64,000 nt of DNA from Lepidurus packardi (GCA_023053545.1 JAKZAN010000007.1:9548001-9612000); one strand, 5' to 3'; counted from the first letter of the stretch, positions 29,680-41,830 are shown. Notes: a model not told the origin generated them from the sequence alone. Numbers and translations: made by a program.

Positions 29680-30295
29680 CAGCCAGCTGTCCCTTCGATC
29701 ATCCCTTGTCCAGTGCAGGGTTCAATAGTCCTTTTGCAGCACTCCACCAGAACGCCTGGAAGAAATACCAGACCCAACGAAGAAATACCAGCATCCCGTA
29801 ACCGAACCATTTAGTGCAGCTCCTCTAAACTCAGACAGCCTTTCGTTCGATCATTCGTGTCCAATACAGGGGTCCATAGTCCTGAAGAAACAGAGCTCCT
29901 GAAGCAATACAACAGCTCTGGGCAGAAATACCAGCCCCTACGAAGAAATACCAGCATCCCGTAACCGAACCATTTAGTGCAGCTCCTCTAAACTCAGACA
30001 GCCTTTCCTTCGATCATTCGTGTCCAATACAGGGGTCCATAGTCCTGAAGAAACAGATCTCCTGAAGAAATACTATAGCTCTGGGCAGAAATACCAGCCC
30101 CTACGAAGAAATACCAGCATCCCGTGACCGAACCATTTAGTGCAGCTCCTCTACAGCCTTTCCTTCGATCATTCGTGTCCAATACAGGGGTCCATAGTCC
30201 TGAAGAAACAGAGCTCCTGAAGCAATACAACAGCTCCGGGCAGAAATACCAGCCCCTACGAAGAAATACCAGCATCCCGTGACCAAAACTTCTCC
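29680..30295. repeat. ~160-bp minisatellite abutting the Gr4 start codon
   Basis: Four units (starting near 29684, 29838, 29999 and 30155, the first diverged) contain CCTTCGATCATTCGTGTCC, CAGAAATACCAGCCCCTA and GAAGAAATACCAGCATCCC. The last unit ends 12 bp before ATG 30307, so the 5' UTR and probably the promoter of Gr4 are repeat-derived. Confidence 0.9.
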
Positions 30296-30306
30296 GATAG
30301 AAAAAA

Positions 30307-31804
30307 ATGGGTACGGTAGTTAAGTCTACTCCTATCTGTAAACTACCGCAAGAAGACAACTTACTCCACACGTTACGCTGGTGGATGAAACTTTGTCTTG
30401 GTATAGGATTACCGTTAAGTCAACCCAGCTCTGGCTTCGTAGTGAAGCTCTTTACTTTTGTGCTTCTGCTTAGTGATTTGACGGTGGGCCTAACTTTTAT
30501 GATTGGTATGGCGACTAAAGCATACAAGGAACACGCCAGTTCGACTGCTTCTCATCTCGGCACGTACCTGCTGCACTTGAACATCTTTGCCTTAACCAGT
30601 GGGCTTCATGTGCTGATGGTATGGAAGCTGGAGCAGGTACGTGCAGTAATACAGACACTCAATGACCTTATTACTGTCGATAAAAAGCTGCGGAAAATTC
30701 TAAAGACGGCTATGATCCTCATCCTTGCTTGGGTGGTTCCAATGGTAAGTTTAAGCTAGTTGTCTTTCCCGCAATACCGAACCTAATTTTTCTTTTTCCT
30801 ATTTCTTTCTTTTACTTTTTTCCTTTTGATATTTTTTTTAAATATGGCAGCAAACGTCTATGTTATTTCTGCAAGGCTTTACGAAGTTCAACGTCTTCGG
30901 TTTGCCGCAGTGGCCTTCTAGTCTAATCCTGATTTTGTGGGGAGCTTCGTTTACGTATCCTATCGTCATAGGCTACACTATTACTTTGCTCATTACTGCG
31001 CTGGGCTACCAATTCGTGTTAGTTAAGGAAGAGATGATGGAGGCTGAAACGTTTATTTCGTGGGAAAAGCTGCACCAACGCCACATCGAACTCTGCAAAA
31101 TGACTGGGAGGCTGCAGAAATGTCTGGACTTGCCTCTCGCGATACTAATAGGCTGCACTCTGGCTATCCTTTGTATTTCTATGTTTTATATGACCGGTCA
31201 TGCAAGCATCCATGACTTTTCTAACAATTTTTTCGTATATATAATCATTATTTCTGAATACTCTACACGGTGTGCATGCCTCTGCGTAGCTGCTGACTAC
31301 TTACGAGTCCAGGTAAAACTGTCACTTTCAAGGAAAGAGACAGATATTCGACTTATTGCTGCTATATTAGGCGAATTCCCTGGCCTTGGAGTTGGCAGAA
31401 GCTGACGTAAAATCCTTTTATCTGCACACTCCTCAAACTACTAAAGTAATGCAATATACTGCAGTAACCATTACTATCAAAATAATTTGAACATTATTCT
31501 CGTAAATGAAACACATGAAATACTCGTAATTACAGACGAAATACTCTTTCATGTAGATTATACGGGGATTTTCGAAAAACGTTAGGAATCTGAAGGACTT
31601 GACGTCACTTTCCGTCGCAGGATTCTGCCGTTTGGGCAAATCTTTACTTTTAACGGTAAAATTTCATTTGTGTGCCAGTACTCGTGATAAAAAAATCACT
31701 GGTTAATTTTCCACGTACTTTAGATGCTGGCAGTAGTTATGACTTACTTCATATGTCTGCAACAAATGAAAGGCAGTGAAGTTGGATGTTCCACTAAACC
31801 TTGA
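30307..31804 (+). CDS. Gustatory receptor 4 of the array
   Basis: Exons 30307-30744, 30851-31312, 31371-31445, 31557-31655, 31724-31804; 384 residues. Motifs: LRWWMKLCLGIGLPL, VWKLEQVRAVI, GYTITLLITALGYQF, TRCACLCVAADYL, IIRGFSKNVRNL and MLAVVMTYFICLQQM. Exon 3 is 75 nt, two codons longer than in its neighbours (ANSLALELAEADVKS...), still in frame. The start codon has a good context (AAAAAATGG) directly after the minisatellite. Confidence 0.85.
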
Positions 31805-32140
31805 TAGAAGTCTTTCAAAACCCAGCTCTTTTGTATTACTTCACACTAGAATCCTTCTCTTTAAACCAATTAAACTTAATTAAACAAACCCATAAAGTCA
31901 TATTAAATACTTAGAATATTGCATGTAGATGTACCTGTAATTGTACGAATGATAATTTAAACAATTATATGAAATCTAGCGAAAACTTGTACAGAAACGG
32001 CAACGAGCATTAGCTCACGCCTGAGCTTTCAATAAAAAAAAAATTGCATGCAGAAACCTTTTGATGAAATTATCGATTGTCATTGTAACTGCAAATACTA
32101 GAAGAATGTCTACCGTATCTACTGTCTAACTTATTGCTGC
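31805..32140. other. Intergenic stretch after Gr4
   Basis: AT-rich, no coding signal. Contains segments similar to 26930-27010 (downstream of the 25490 pseudogene), suggesting that both loci derive from one duplicated unit. Confidence 0.4.
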
Positions 32141-32780
32141 GAGCTTAGTGCTGCGAACATTCTGCAAATTGCTACAACGCTGACAATCGTCTTTATAAGT
32201 CTACCAGTAAGTTGCTTTAGAAACGGGATTAAAGAAATCAAAATTTAATAGAAATCAACGCCTACATTACTGCAGCGATGTTGCAGAAATGCCTTCATGG
32301 GTCATGCGCATCTCGGTGGCATCATTGATGTGTTACTACCATCGCGGTTTGCCTTCTGTTTTGGCTGGGTGAGTTTGATGATCTATTCTGTTATTACTAG
32401 CTTCAGGATTACTGCAATCATTACTGTGCTGGGTTATCAATGTAAGTTGCTGAAAGAAGCAATGCAGTCGAAATCCTTCCTTTCGTGAGACAAGCTACAC
32501 GAACTGAGCTCTGCTCTGCACGCTGACCGGAAAACGGCAGCAATGATTCAATCTACCCCTTACAGTAATACTGGGCTCTACTCTCATCAGCCTTTGTATC
32601 AATGCGTTTTACTTCACCCGTCGAATCCTTTCCTTTCCCATGCGACGGTTCCGGTTCTATTTTCCTGGATACATGCATACGGTGAAAATCGTACAAAAAT
32701 ACCCAGAAGATTTGTGTACCTGCCCAATTTCTTCCCAAAACAGTCTAATTCCCTTGCAAAATGCATGATAGCTAAATAAT
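32140..32780 (+). pseudogene. Gustatory receptor pseudogene (Gr3-like)
   Basis: The end of exon 1 (about 32155-32208, ILQIATTLTIVF) is followed by exon 2 from 32277, which keeps FCFGWVSLMIYSVI and AIITVLGYQ but hits a stop at SFLS* (32487). Beyond it, frame-shifted remnants of LCTL...QQCFNLPLTVI and SLCINAFY can be followed to about 32620. Exons 3-5 are missing. Confidence 0.75.
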
Positions 32781-32928
32781 TCACCTGGTTTGGAAGGTCA
32801 AGAAGTTGTTTCTACGTGAATGGGAAGTAATAAATTACTGCGACTCACTGCAGTCGTTTGAACGCTTTAGCTCTGAGCAGACGTCTCCGCCAAGGCGCAG
32901 CACACTTTCCAGACGTTTAACAGTCCCT
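32780..32928 (+). promoter_or_regulatory. Conserved upstream box of RWWWN-type Gr (before Gr5)
   Basis: Shared with Gr7, Gr8, Gr9 and Gr10. Conserved words: GGAAGTAATAA, CGACTCACTG(C/T)AGTCG and TTGAACGCTTTAGCTCTGA. Probably core promoter plus 5' UTR; the CTCACTG word resembles an initiator. Confidence 0.55.
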
Positions 32929-34331
32929 ATGGAAGGACTGATGAAGACTATTTCTGCAGCAGAAATGCCTGAGCACGATTTTGTTTCTACCTCGCGTTGG
33001 TGGTGGAACTTTTGTTTCGTCGTAGGTTTACCGTTGCCTAAACAAACTTACGATTTCCGAGTCAAAGTTTTTACCCTTGTTATTCTTCTCTGTGATGTAA
33101 CAGTAGGGTTAGTAAGCATTGCCAGTACCATTTCTGACATACTACTGCGATCGCAAATGTCAAGTGTTTATCACTATAGTAGATTACTATCCCATTTCTC
33201 TATTTTGAATGCGACTATTGTGCTCCATATAGTGTTAGTGTGGAAGCTGGATGAGTTGCGTGCAGTAATACTGGCATCTAACCAGCTAATTACTGTCGAT
33301 TCGAAGCTGCGAAAATGGCTAGAGATGGCTGGGATACTGACGATAGCTTTCCTAGCCATCACAGTAAGTTTTTTTTTGCTCAAGATACGGGCACTTAATG
33401 CAACAATAACTGTAGCAACTCGGAATCATAATTCTGGCCATCATCACACTCACAGAAAAAGACTTTGATTTGTCGAAGACTTTGTATATTGCTGTCCGGA
33501 TATTATGGGCCGTTTCGTCTATATACCATAGAGTCATTGGTTTCACCATTACGCTATTAGTTACTGCGTTGGGGTACCAGTTTACATTGCTGGAAGAAAG
33601 TATGCAGAAAGATATGTCGATTTCTTGGGAGAAACTCTACGAACGCCACATACAGCTCTGTGAACTATCAAAGAAACTGCAGAAATGCTTCGACATGCCC
33701 CTGATGATACTTATGGGCACTGCCTTGGTCAATCTCTGCATTATCGGTTTTTATGCGGTGCAGAACGTACAGACCACTTCCAGTTCTACGGCAGCTGTTC
33801 TTAACTTTCTAATTGTCTTTGAGTATTGTGTAAGATTATCGTGCCTCTGCGTGGCTGGTGACTACCTCTATGACCAGGTAGGAAAAACTCGCAGAAATGC
33901 AGAAAAGTGTAGTAATATTTCTGACCCCAAACAGGCAAGTTCGTTGACATTGCAACTCGCAAAAGTTGACTTGAAAACCCTTCACACTGTTCATAGCAAA
34001 GTAATTCAACCTTAATGTCTGGATATTACTATGAGCACGAGTAATAAGATTGCTCCTTATTTCTGCAGATCGTGCGAAGTTTCACAAGGAACGTTCGCAA
34101 CCTGGAATCGCTAACTTCATTTTCCGTTTATGGCTTCTGTTCTTTGAGCAAATCTTTACTTTTGACGGTAAAACCCAACGGAAGATATATTTAGATATAC
34201 TACTGGCTTCATATGACTACTACATAGATGTTGGCGGCCTTCATGACCTATTTCTTGTTCTTATGTCAAGTACAAGTCGCGGAGAAAGACTCCAGTCACC
34301 AGTTCTGCAACTGTACGGTCCTTTGCCGTGA
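32929..34331 (+). CDS. Gustatory receptor 5 of the array (RWWWN subgroup)
   Basis: Exons 32929-33363, 33416-33877, 33935-34000, 34069-34167, 34227-34331; 388 residues. First of the subgroup with three Trp in exon 1 (SRWWWNFCFVVGLPL). Exon 2 begins QLGIIILAII and has GFTITLLVTALGYQF, WEKLYERHIQLCELSKKLQKCF and EYCVRLSCLCVAGDYL, with AGDYL replacing the AADYL of other members. Exon 3 is one codon shorter (66 nt). Exon 4 reads IVRSFTRNVRNLESLTSFS; exon 5 MLAAFMTYFLFLCQVQ with a Cys-containing tail (FCNCTVLCR). The first intron is only 52 bp. Confidence 0.87.
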
Positions 34332-35090
34332 CTTTTCGCAGTAATATAAAGCACCAATCGTAGTCATATTACTGCAGTAACATAAAAACAGTCAGATCTC
34401 TGCCAGTCAGTCAGATCTAATAGGACAGTAAGGCTTAAGCAGTAGATTTATATTACTTCGTAGATTTTCCGTAGTTGCAATTTCTTTTATTTAATTACTG
34501 TAAGCTTAAATATTTTAATTAAAATTGCTATTAGCTTAGCAGGATCACTAAGGTCACTACAGATCAATACTAATTCGTCCTGTGTTCAATCCCTTAAGCA
34601 GTAATACAAAATTCCATTAAATCGTCCTGATATTTCTGCAGTAACATAAAAATACTAGTATTTGCAGTAAAATAGAAACAGTTCACTTTAAGCAGTAGTG
34701 TATAAGCTCCAATGAGCGACAGTACATATAAAACCTACAAAAAGTTCTTGCAGTAATACGCCCATTGCTTCAGAAAAATTTCCTTTCCTTTTTCCTTTTA
34801 AACTGAATGAGTTCATTCAATGTCAAAGTCGTTTAGCAGGACCACAGGTCAATACTAAATGGTCTGGAGTGTCCAACTCATCACACGAGCCCACTTCCTA
34901 TGTTCACCATTTCTGCGTGTGAATTTGGGGAAAACATGAAACTACAACGGTTCGAGAGGACCAAACTATTATCCTAATTGAGCTTTGACAGACACCCGAT
35001 TTTAATTTGCCCAAAAGCTATTCACCCACTTTCAATATCAGGAGCAGAGTGAAACTCACTTGGGATGGAGTCGTGCCAAAGTCTTCAGTT
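34332..35090. other. Intergenic region rich in GCAGTAAT words
   Basis: No gene. The octamers GCAGTAAT/ATTACTGC and ATTTCTGC occur repeatedly (for example near 34339, 34367, 34599, 34632 and 34750). The whole stretch is homologous to 46140-46830 downstream of another Gr pseudogene, so the downstream DNA was duplicated with the gene. Confidence 0.6.
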
Positions 35091-35260
35091 GGAATACCAG
35101 GTCTTTTGTGGGAAGAAAGAAGCAAAGGGAAGACTATTTCTGTGATGAGGCTGTTTTTAGTAGGTTTACTACTAGGTAAGAAAACCTACACTACACAGCA
35201 ACACTGTTCCTTTCCTCATCTAGAATTAACGGCCTCAATTCACTTCACTAAAGGGTTAAA
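35090..35260 (+). pseudogene. Relic of a Gr exon 1
   Basis: The conserved 5' segment GGTCTTTTGTGGGAAGAA (35099-35116) precedes ISVMRLFLVGLLLGKKTYT, in which most of the exon between the N-terminal codons and the GLPLSKPTY part has been deleted. A second decayed copy exists at 46840-46960. Confidence 0.55.
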
Positions 35261-35756
35261 GCAATAAATTAGTTGAGTACTGGCAAAGAAGCACTGCAGT
35301 CGAGCTATTACTGCAGCTAATAGCTCGACTCCCCAACGTTATTTGGAAGTAAGAAAATGTTCCATAGCCATGAATATTCAATAGCCATAAATGAACCTTC
35401 TTTGTCTATCTAAAACAACAAAAAGGTAGGCGTGCACTAAATGGACTCATAATGGACTATAAACCAGAATTACGCGCCCGGTTGAAGTATCGACTACCTG
35501 TCTTATTACTTTCACACGCACTTTTCCCCCAATAAAAGCCATTCCGTAACAAGCTTTAGGGACCATTTCATCAACCCCATGATGGTGTTTCCTTCTACCG
35601 TGGGTGTGTTCGTAACTCTATTTTTTGTATTTATTTTTTTTCATAAAACGAAGGTCCATGAGGCCTCTTGAATCACTCGGCCAGAGCACGCGGAAGCAAT
35701 ATAGCTTTACCAGTACTCTGGATAAGGCTTTCAATCGGTCTATTGGTGTCGAAGGA
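35261..35756. other. Intergenic region before Gr6
   Basis: No additional gene seen. An in-frame upstream ATG at 35658 would extend Gr6 by 33 residues; it lacks a counterpart in other members and is treated as 5' UTR. Confidence 0.45.
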
Positions 35757-37195
35757 ATGGGAATTCTAGTGAAAAGTACTGGTGAAGCTGAAGTATCAGC
35801 AGATCACAACCTACTCTATACTTTGCGCTGGTGGTTGAAGCTTTGTTTCGGTATTGGCTTACCGTTAAGGCATCCGAGTTACGGGTTCGGGGTGAAGCTG
35901 TTTACTGCAGTGATTTTGCTGTGTGACGTCACACTGGGTCTGACGATCTTCACGAAGCTTTTAACGGTCCAACATGAGCTCATTACAAGCACTACTGCTT
36001 TCAAGATCAGCAGTTCGGCGCTCCACTTGAACCAATTCCTTATGACTGCAGTTTTCCATGCGGTTCTGGTATGGAAGCTTGACGATCTGCGTGCAGTAAT
36101 ACAGGTGCTAAGTCAACATATTACTGTCGACTTTGAATTTCGGAGGTTTCTGCAAATAGCTTTGGTAGTGCTCATCACGTACGTAGTCCTAACGGTAAGT
36201 TGTACTCGAAGAAAACTTAAGAATTGCAACCATTGAATACGATGGCTTGAAGAAATATTGCTGAATATTATGTTTATTTCTATATTATCAGCAAACTCTT
36301 TCGCTCACGTTGGTGGCCTATGCCAGTATTCCAATCTACAGCTGGCCGCTGTGGTTTAACACAGCCTTATGGACCATGTGGGCCGTTTCGTTTTCATACC
36401 CGGAGATCATGAGCTACACTATTACTTTGCTAATTACTGCACTGGCTTATCAGTTTGCGTTAGTCAGAGAAGCCATGAAGACTAAGGCATTCGTTCCCTG
36501 GGAAAAGCTTTACCAACGTCATGTTTTACTGTGTAAATTGTCTGGCGAGCTGCAGAAATGCTTCGATCTGATCCTCTCGATCCTCATGGGCTGTACGTTG
36601 GTGAGCTTTTGCCTGGCAGTCTTTTACTTTGCGGAAGGAATCGTCACCGGTAGCTACAGCAGACAATTTTTCGTGATGGTCCACTTTTCCTTCTTGTACT
36701 GCATGAGATGTACGTGCCTCTGCGCAGCAGCTGATTACTTACGAGATCAGGTAAAAAAATCTAAAAATACGCAGAAATGCACAGATATTTCTGCCGGAAT
36801 ATAGGCGAATTCCATGGCGTTGGAGCTGGCCGAAGCTGATTTGAATTACTTGCACACACCACATACGCTTAAGGTAACCTCAACTGTTGCTGCAACTGAA
36901 GAAGATATATTACGTCTCTTGCAGATTGTGCGCGGATTCTGTAACAGCTTTCGTAATCTAAAGCATCTAACGTCGTTATCGATCGGAGGATTCTGTAGTT
37001 TGGGCAAACCTCTACTCTTGACGGTAAAATTTGATACTGATAAGATAATTTGATTTGATAAGAAGAAATACTGGCTTAATTTCTTTGGCTGCTTAGATGT
37101 TGGCCGTAGCGATGTCTTACTTGATATTCCTGCGTCAAATGAGAGATACGGAAGTGGGATGCTCTTCAAATGCTACGCAACAATCGGAAGGATAA
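35757..37195 (+). CDS. Gustatory receptor 6 of the array
   Basis: Exons 35757-36194, 36292-36750, 36805-36873, 36925-37023, 37097-37195; 387 residues. Motifs: LRWWLKLCFGIGLPL, VWKLDDLRAVIQ, SYTITLLITALAYQF, MRCTCLCAAADYL, ANSMALELAEADLNY, IVRGFCNSFRNLKHL and MLAVAMSYLIFLRQM. The normally invariant Thr-Tyr of the last helix is Ser-Tyr here. An alternative start at 35658 would give 420 residues; the shorter model matches the length of all neighbours. Confidence 0.85.
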
Positions 37196-37307
37196 AAGCA
37201 GTACCTCATAGCTTTAATACTCTCCTACTTCTAGCTCTATTACTTCAGAATTTCAAAGACCCATTTTCACTTACGTCAAATACAAGCCATTTCATCAAAC
37301 AAGCTAC

Positions 37308-37460
37308 ATAATTCAGTGGCTTCGGAAGGTCAAGAGGTCGTTTCCACTTGACCGGGAAGTAATAACTCTGTGCGACTCACTGTAGTCGTTTGAACGCTTC
37401 AGCTCTGAACAGAAGCCTTTGTCGAATCGCAGCACACTTTCCAGACGGTAGCCAATTGCT
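37308..37460 (+). promoter_or_regulatory. Conserved upstream box before Gr7
   Basis: Member of the five-gene box (see 32780-32928), nearly identical to the copy at 51825-51977. Confidence 0.55.
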
Positions 37461-38876
37461 ATGGGAGGACTAGCGAAGAACGCTTTTGCGGCAGAAATCC
37501 CGAAAAAAGATTTCGTTTCCATCTTGCGTTGGTGGTGGAACCTTTGTTTCATCATTGGTTTACCGTTATTTAAGCAAAGTTATGGTTTCCGAGTCAAAGT
37601 ATTTACCATAATAATTCTTATGTGTGACGTAACAGTGGGATTAGTAAGTATTGCCGGTAAAATTTCGGAAAGTCTGTTGCTATTAGAAGCGTCCAATGCT
37701 TATCAATACAGCAAAGTATTGGCCTTTACGTCTATTTTCACTGGGACCATCGTACTCCATTTCGTGCTAGTATGGAAGCTGGACGAGTTACGCGCAGTAA
37801 TACTGGAATCTAATCAGCTTATTACTGTCGATTTGAAGCTCCAAAAATGGCTCGAGATTGGTGGGAAGCTGACAATAGCTATTTTAGCCTTCATAGTAAG
37901 TTTGTGTTTGGCTTTTGGAACAAGATGCGACACTAATTGCAGCAAATTGGAATCATAATTCTGGCTATCATCATACACAGCGAAATAGACTTCGATTTGT
38001 CGAAGATTTTGTATATTGCTGTCTGGGTAGTTTGGGCGGTTTCGACTGTATACCCGAAAGTCATTGGTTACACCATTACGCTATTGATTACTGCGTTGGG
38101 GTACCAGTTTACATTGCTGGAAGAAAGTATGCAGAAAGACATGTGGATTTCTTGGGAGAAGCTCTACGAACGCCACATACAGCTCTGCGAACTATCCAAG
38201 AAACTACAAAAATGCTTCGGCATGCCCCTTTTGCTACTTATGGGTACTAGCCTAGTCAATCTCTGCATTATCGGTTTTTTTGCAGTGCAGAATGTACTGG
38301 ACAATTCCAGTTCTACGAATTCTGCTGTTAAGTTTCTAACTATCTTTGAATATTGTGTAAGATTATCGTGCCTCTGCGTGGCAGGTGACTACCTGCGTGA
38401 CAAGGTAGAAAAATCTCGCAGAAATACACAGAAATCTAGTAATATTTCTAAAAAAACAGGCAAGTTCATTGGCATTGCAACTGGTGAAAGTTGACTTGAA
38501 AGTCCTTCACACTGTTCACCATGAAGTGGTAATTGACCTTTAACTTCGGAATATTACTGCGGGTACGAGTAATAAGATCGTTCCTTATTTCTGCAGATCG
38601 TGCGAAATTTCACAAGGAATGTTCGCAACCTGGAATCGCTAACTTCATTTTCCGTTTATGGCTTCTGTTCTTTGAGCAAATCTTTACTTTTGACGGTAAA
38701 AACCATAGAAGAAATATTGAAGTCTATATTACTGGCTTTATCTTACTACTTTGTAGATGTTGGCTGCCTTCATGACCTACTTTTTGTTCTTATGTCAAGT
38801 ACAATTTGCGGAGAAAGACTTCAGTCAGCAGTTCTGCAACTGTTCGGTCCTTTGCAGTAACACAAATATCCAGTAA
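37461..38876 (+). CDS. Gustatory receptor 7 of the array (RWWWN subgroup)
   Basis: Exons 37461-37895, 37943-38404, 38460-38528, 38597-38695, 38757-38876; 394 residues. Recent duplicate of Gr10 (51978-53390): exons, introns and flanks differ at only a few positions. Distinctive features are LRWWWNLCFIIGLPL, KISESLLLLEASNAY, DKV instead of DQV at the end of exon 2, and an exon-5 tail ending CSNTNIQ. The third-exon donor could be GTG|GTAATT or GAA|GTGGTA; the first keeps the 69-nt exon length. Introns are 47-68 bp. Confidence 0.87.
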
Positions 38877-39319
38877 CAGTAAATCGCAGTTGCCTTTCTG
38901 CAGTAACACAAAACATTAAAATTTATAATAATATGAAAACATGATATATAATAATATAAACACAGTAATATGAAAACAGTAAGATTTCAGCAGTAATAAA
39001 AAATATACAATCCATTGTAATACATATGAAAACTACCAAATTTCTTGCGTTTTTACGCTTTCATACATTTAAACGCAGAGAAATTAGTTACTAATAATTC
39101 CTAACAATTTACAATGATCATAATGATCGATAATGTCCAACCGATCATAATGTCCAACCGTCGTCCGAATCCACACCTTTGGCTCCAATTTTCTCTTTTA
39201 AACAAATTAATTGGGAAAAACTGAAGCTCCGCCTGTTTGAGAGGCTCAAACTATTATTAGGGAAAAAGGTCGAAGTCTTCCGTTGGATTACGTGGTCTTT
39301 TGCCGGGAGGAAAGCAGAA
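38877..39319. other. Intergenic region left of the disrupted Gr
   Basis: AT-rich with ATAATATGAAAAC-type short repeats (38920-38990). A conserved 5' segment (GGTCTTTTGCCGGGAGG, about 39295-39311) precedes the truncated exon at 39320. Confidence 0.45.
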
Positions 39320-39437
39320 ATGGGTGGTGTGGTGAACATTATTTCTGCTATGAAAGTACCAAAACCCGAAAGCTTAACCCACACTTTGTGTTGGTGGCTA
39401 AGGATTTGGTTTATAGTTGGTTTACCGTTAGGTAAAC
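39320..39437 (+). pseudogene. Truncated Gr exon 1 at the left edge of the inserted block
   Basis: The frame MGGVVNIISAMKVPK...LCWWLRIWFIVGLPLGK follows Gr3 and Gr11 and then breaks off abruptly at about 39437, where sequence homologous to 3527-3610 (downstream of PAN copy B) begins. It is therefore a Gr gene cut by a rearrangement. Confidence 0.75.
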
Positions 39438-39760
39438 TGAAAGAAAATACAAGTTTGAATCATTAACCTAAGCTAACCTAAAATGTAGTTCCAATCCAAC
39501 TACCAATTTTCAACTCGAATGACACCAGTTCAATCTCTACGATAATGAGACATTTCACGTTTGCGAGTTTCTACACGAAGTGACTACCGAATATTTTCCC
39601 GATACAAAATGCAAAATGCTCTTACGCTAATTGGAAAAACACTTTGCGGATAAAAAGCTACATGGATACGACGTCGTTCCATGTCCCTGACTGCAAGCGT
39701 CCCTGCTTGGAACCCTAATTGAAATCACTTTCAGTGGACAATACTTTCAACAAAGTACTT
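39438..39760. pseudogene. Relic of a PAN-type exon 2 with flank
   Basis: At 39528-39629 the frame FNLYDNETFHVCEFL aligns with FNFYENETFYLCELL of the intact copies and ends at a stop after KCKMLLR. It is followed by the same flank as 1075-1215 and 41585-41730. So a fifth, decayed member of the family precedes copy C. Confidence 0.6.
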
Positions 39761-39883
39761 ACGGAAGGTGCGCGTAGAATCCAACCTTTAAGTCATGGAA
39801 AAAAAACTCACAACAGGCCTTACTGTGGAACTGAAGGGGTGTAAAGTCAAGCTCCGGAATACTGAACTTAGTTGACGGGCAAC

Positions 39884-41075
39884 ATGAATTTGGTACGCTT
39901 GGTTCTCCAGTTCTTATGGTACTGGCCAGCACGTTTCAGAGGATGTGATGCTGATGCATCATGGAACAACTTCGCTTCAAGTTCAGGGTACGCAAATAGT
40001 CGACTCGTGATGGTCCTCAGTCCCCCTTTCAGGTCATATTATATTCCAAAGGGTAAGTTTTACTCAATTTTATAGAAAACGACCAGTAACTTACCCGTAC
40101 GGTTGACAAAGGACCATCGCTGATCTGGGCAAGGATGGATTGCAGTCGATCTTGCGCCTTCAATGATACTTGCCAGGCTTTCAACTTTTACGAAAACGAA
40201 ACGTTCTATCTGTGCGAGTTGCTGTCAGTCAATTTCTGCAGAAATCTGACTGCGTTGACATTAGCGAAGCAACCGGGAGGTTCAGTATGGGATAAGCTTA
40301 CTAAAGGCATGAAAACTTCGTGCTTGGAAACTGTGCCTAACTTTGGTGCTCCTTGCCGGAATGTTCGACCAGGATGTCTGGGAACTATACCCAACTGCTA
40401 TAACTGCACTAGGACTTGTAAGGACTGTAATGCTCGAAACGCCACAAGTAAAACAGTTTAACAGGTTACTTTCAATTCAATTATTCCCTATTTGCTCCAT
40501 TATTACCAGATTACTGCACCTTATGGCCAGATGGAGACGCAATGACTTCGGTACCCATTGCAGGTCTATGCACCAACTTGAATGAAACCTATTTGATAAG
40601 GAGAAGAATTGATATAGCAAACAAGACAGAAGCATCCGATAATTATAGAATGAGCTTATATGACATGCATCGCATGATTAGGATTAAAGCTTATCCTTTT
40701 TTGAAAATTCTCTTCACAACTACTTCATCGAGGGAATTGTGCAGCGTATACGCCTATCCCTTCATGGATGAGAACGGGACGTTGTCTAACCTGACCTATT
40801 ACCCCACAGGGTATTCGATAAGCGATATGTTCAATCTTGGCGGTCGGACAATGAAGCCAACGCCTTTCGTAAATGTCACTGTTGACCTCTACAGTTGTGG
40901 CTCATTTTGGCTTCTTGACTCCGCGAACGCCACCTATTGTCCAGGCGGAAACCTTGGCATGTTTGGTTCGTTACAGACAAATCCTATAACCGTAATAAAC
41001 ACAGGAATGCGCCATCCCCTTACCACCCGTGGCGAACTAATCAATTTCCTTTCTGTAACATTGATGCATTTTTGA
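39884..41075 (+). CDS. PAN/apple-like secreted glycoprotein, copy C (complete)
   Basis: Exons 39884-40052, 40112-40447 and 40510-41075, identical in length to copy B (169, 336, 566 nt), giving 356 residues. Differences from B are few: DCSRSCAFND for DCSQSCAIDD, CKDCNA for CMDCYA, NYCTLW at the start of exon 3, and a last domain with LQTNPITVINTGM. Some sequons differ (NATTV is NPITV), and NCGSF is SCGSF. Coding capacity is preserved with no stops, so both copies are probably expressed. It lies inside the Gr array, on the same strand as the receptors. Confidence 0.7.
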
Positions 41076-41830
41076 AAAAGAAAAAAATAAGAAGTTAAGC
41101 CGTAAAACATTCTTCACAGAATCAGAGAGATTCTTTTCGCACATTTTATTTCTGGGAAAAGGGTTTTTGTGCTCAAGCTTTTTACCTTATAGACTTGGAT
41201 TTTTACCATGCGTGATGAGCATTATCTTTTCCTGTGCACGTTGAAAAAGCTTAGACACAATGTAATGTCATACACTTGGATTGGTTACGCAGCTAGAATA
41301 TGAATATCAGCAGTTCTCATAGCTTGTCACGTGTGAAATCTTCTGCTTTCGGCAGATTTGAAAAAGCTTGAAAGTTCTATTTCACCCCAATACTGTACAA
41401 CACTACTCCTAATGCAAGTCGTGGTCTGGAAATACATTTTACTTAGCAGTAATCCACGGAATCAGAAAATTATTTTGGACGTAAAGGCGTACGTCGCGTA
41501 CGTCATTGCCATCTTCAATGTCGTCACGGATGTACTTAGCAAATGAGAAATTTTCCGGTTGCGAGTTGCTACCGAATATTTTCCCCATACAAAATGCTCT
41601 TACGCTAATAGGAAAAACACTTTGCGGATAAAAAGCTACATAGACACGACGTCGTTCCAAGCGTCCCTGCTTGGAACCCTAATTGAGATCACTTTCATGG
41701 ACAATACTTTCAATAAAGTACTTACGGGTTAAACGTGCTTTCAAGTAACGTACTTGGGATACAAACTACTTCCTATTAAGGCTCCATAGTTGGGAACCCC
41801 GTGCGCGTTGAATCCCAACCCCGTAGCTCC
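41076..41830. repeat. 3' flank of PAN copy C
   Basis: Near-identical to 533-1320 (downstream of copy A), with small deletions near 41560-41660. Confidence 0.7.
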
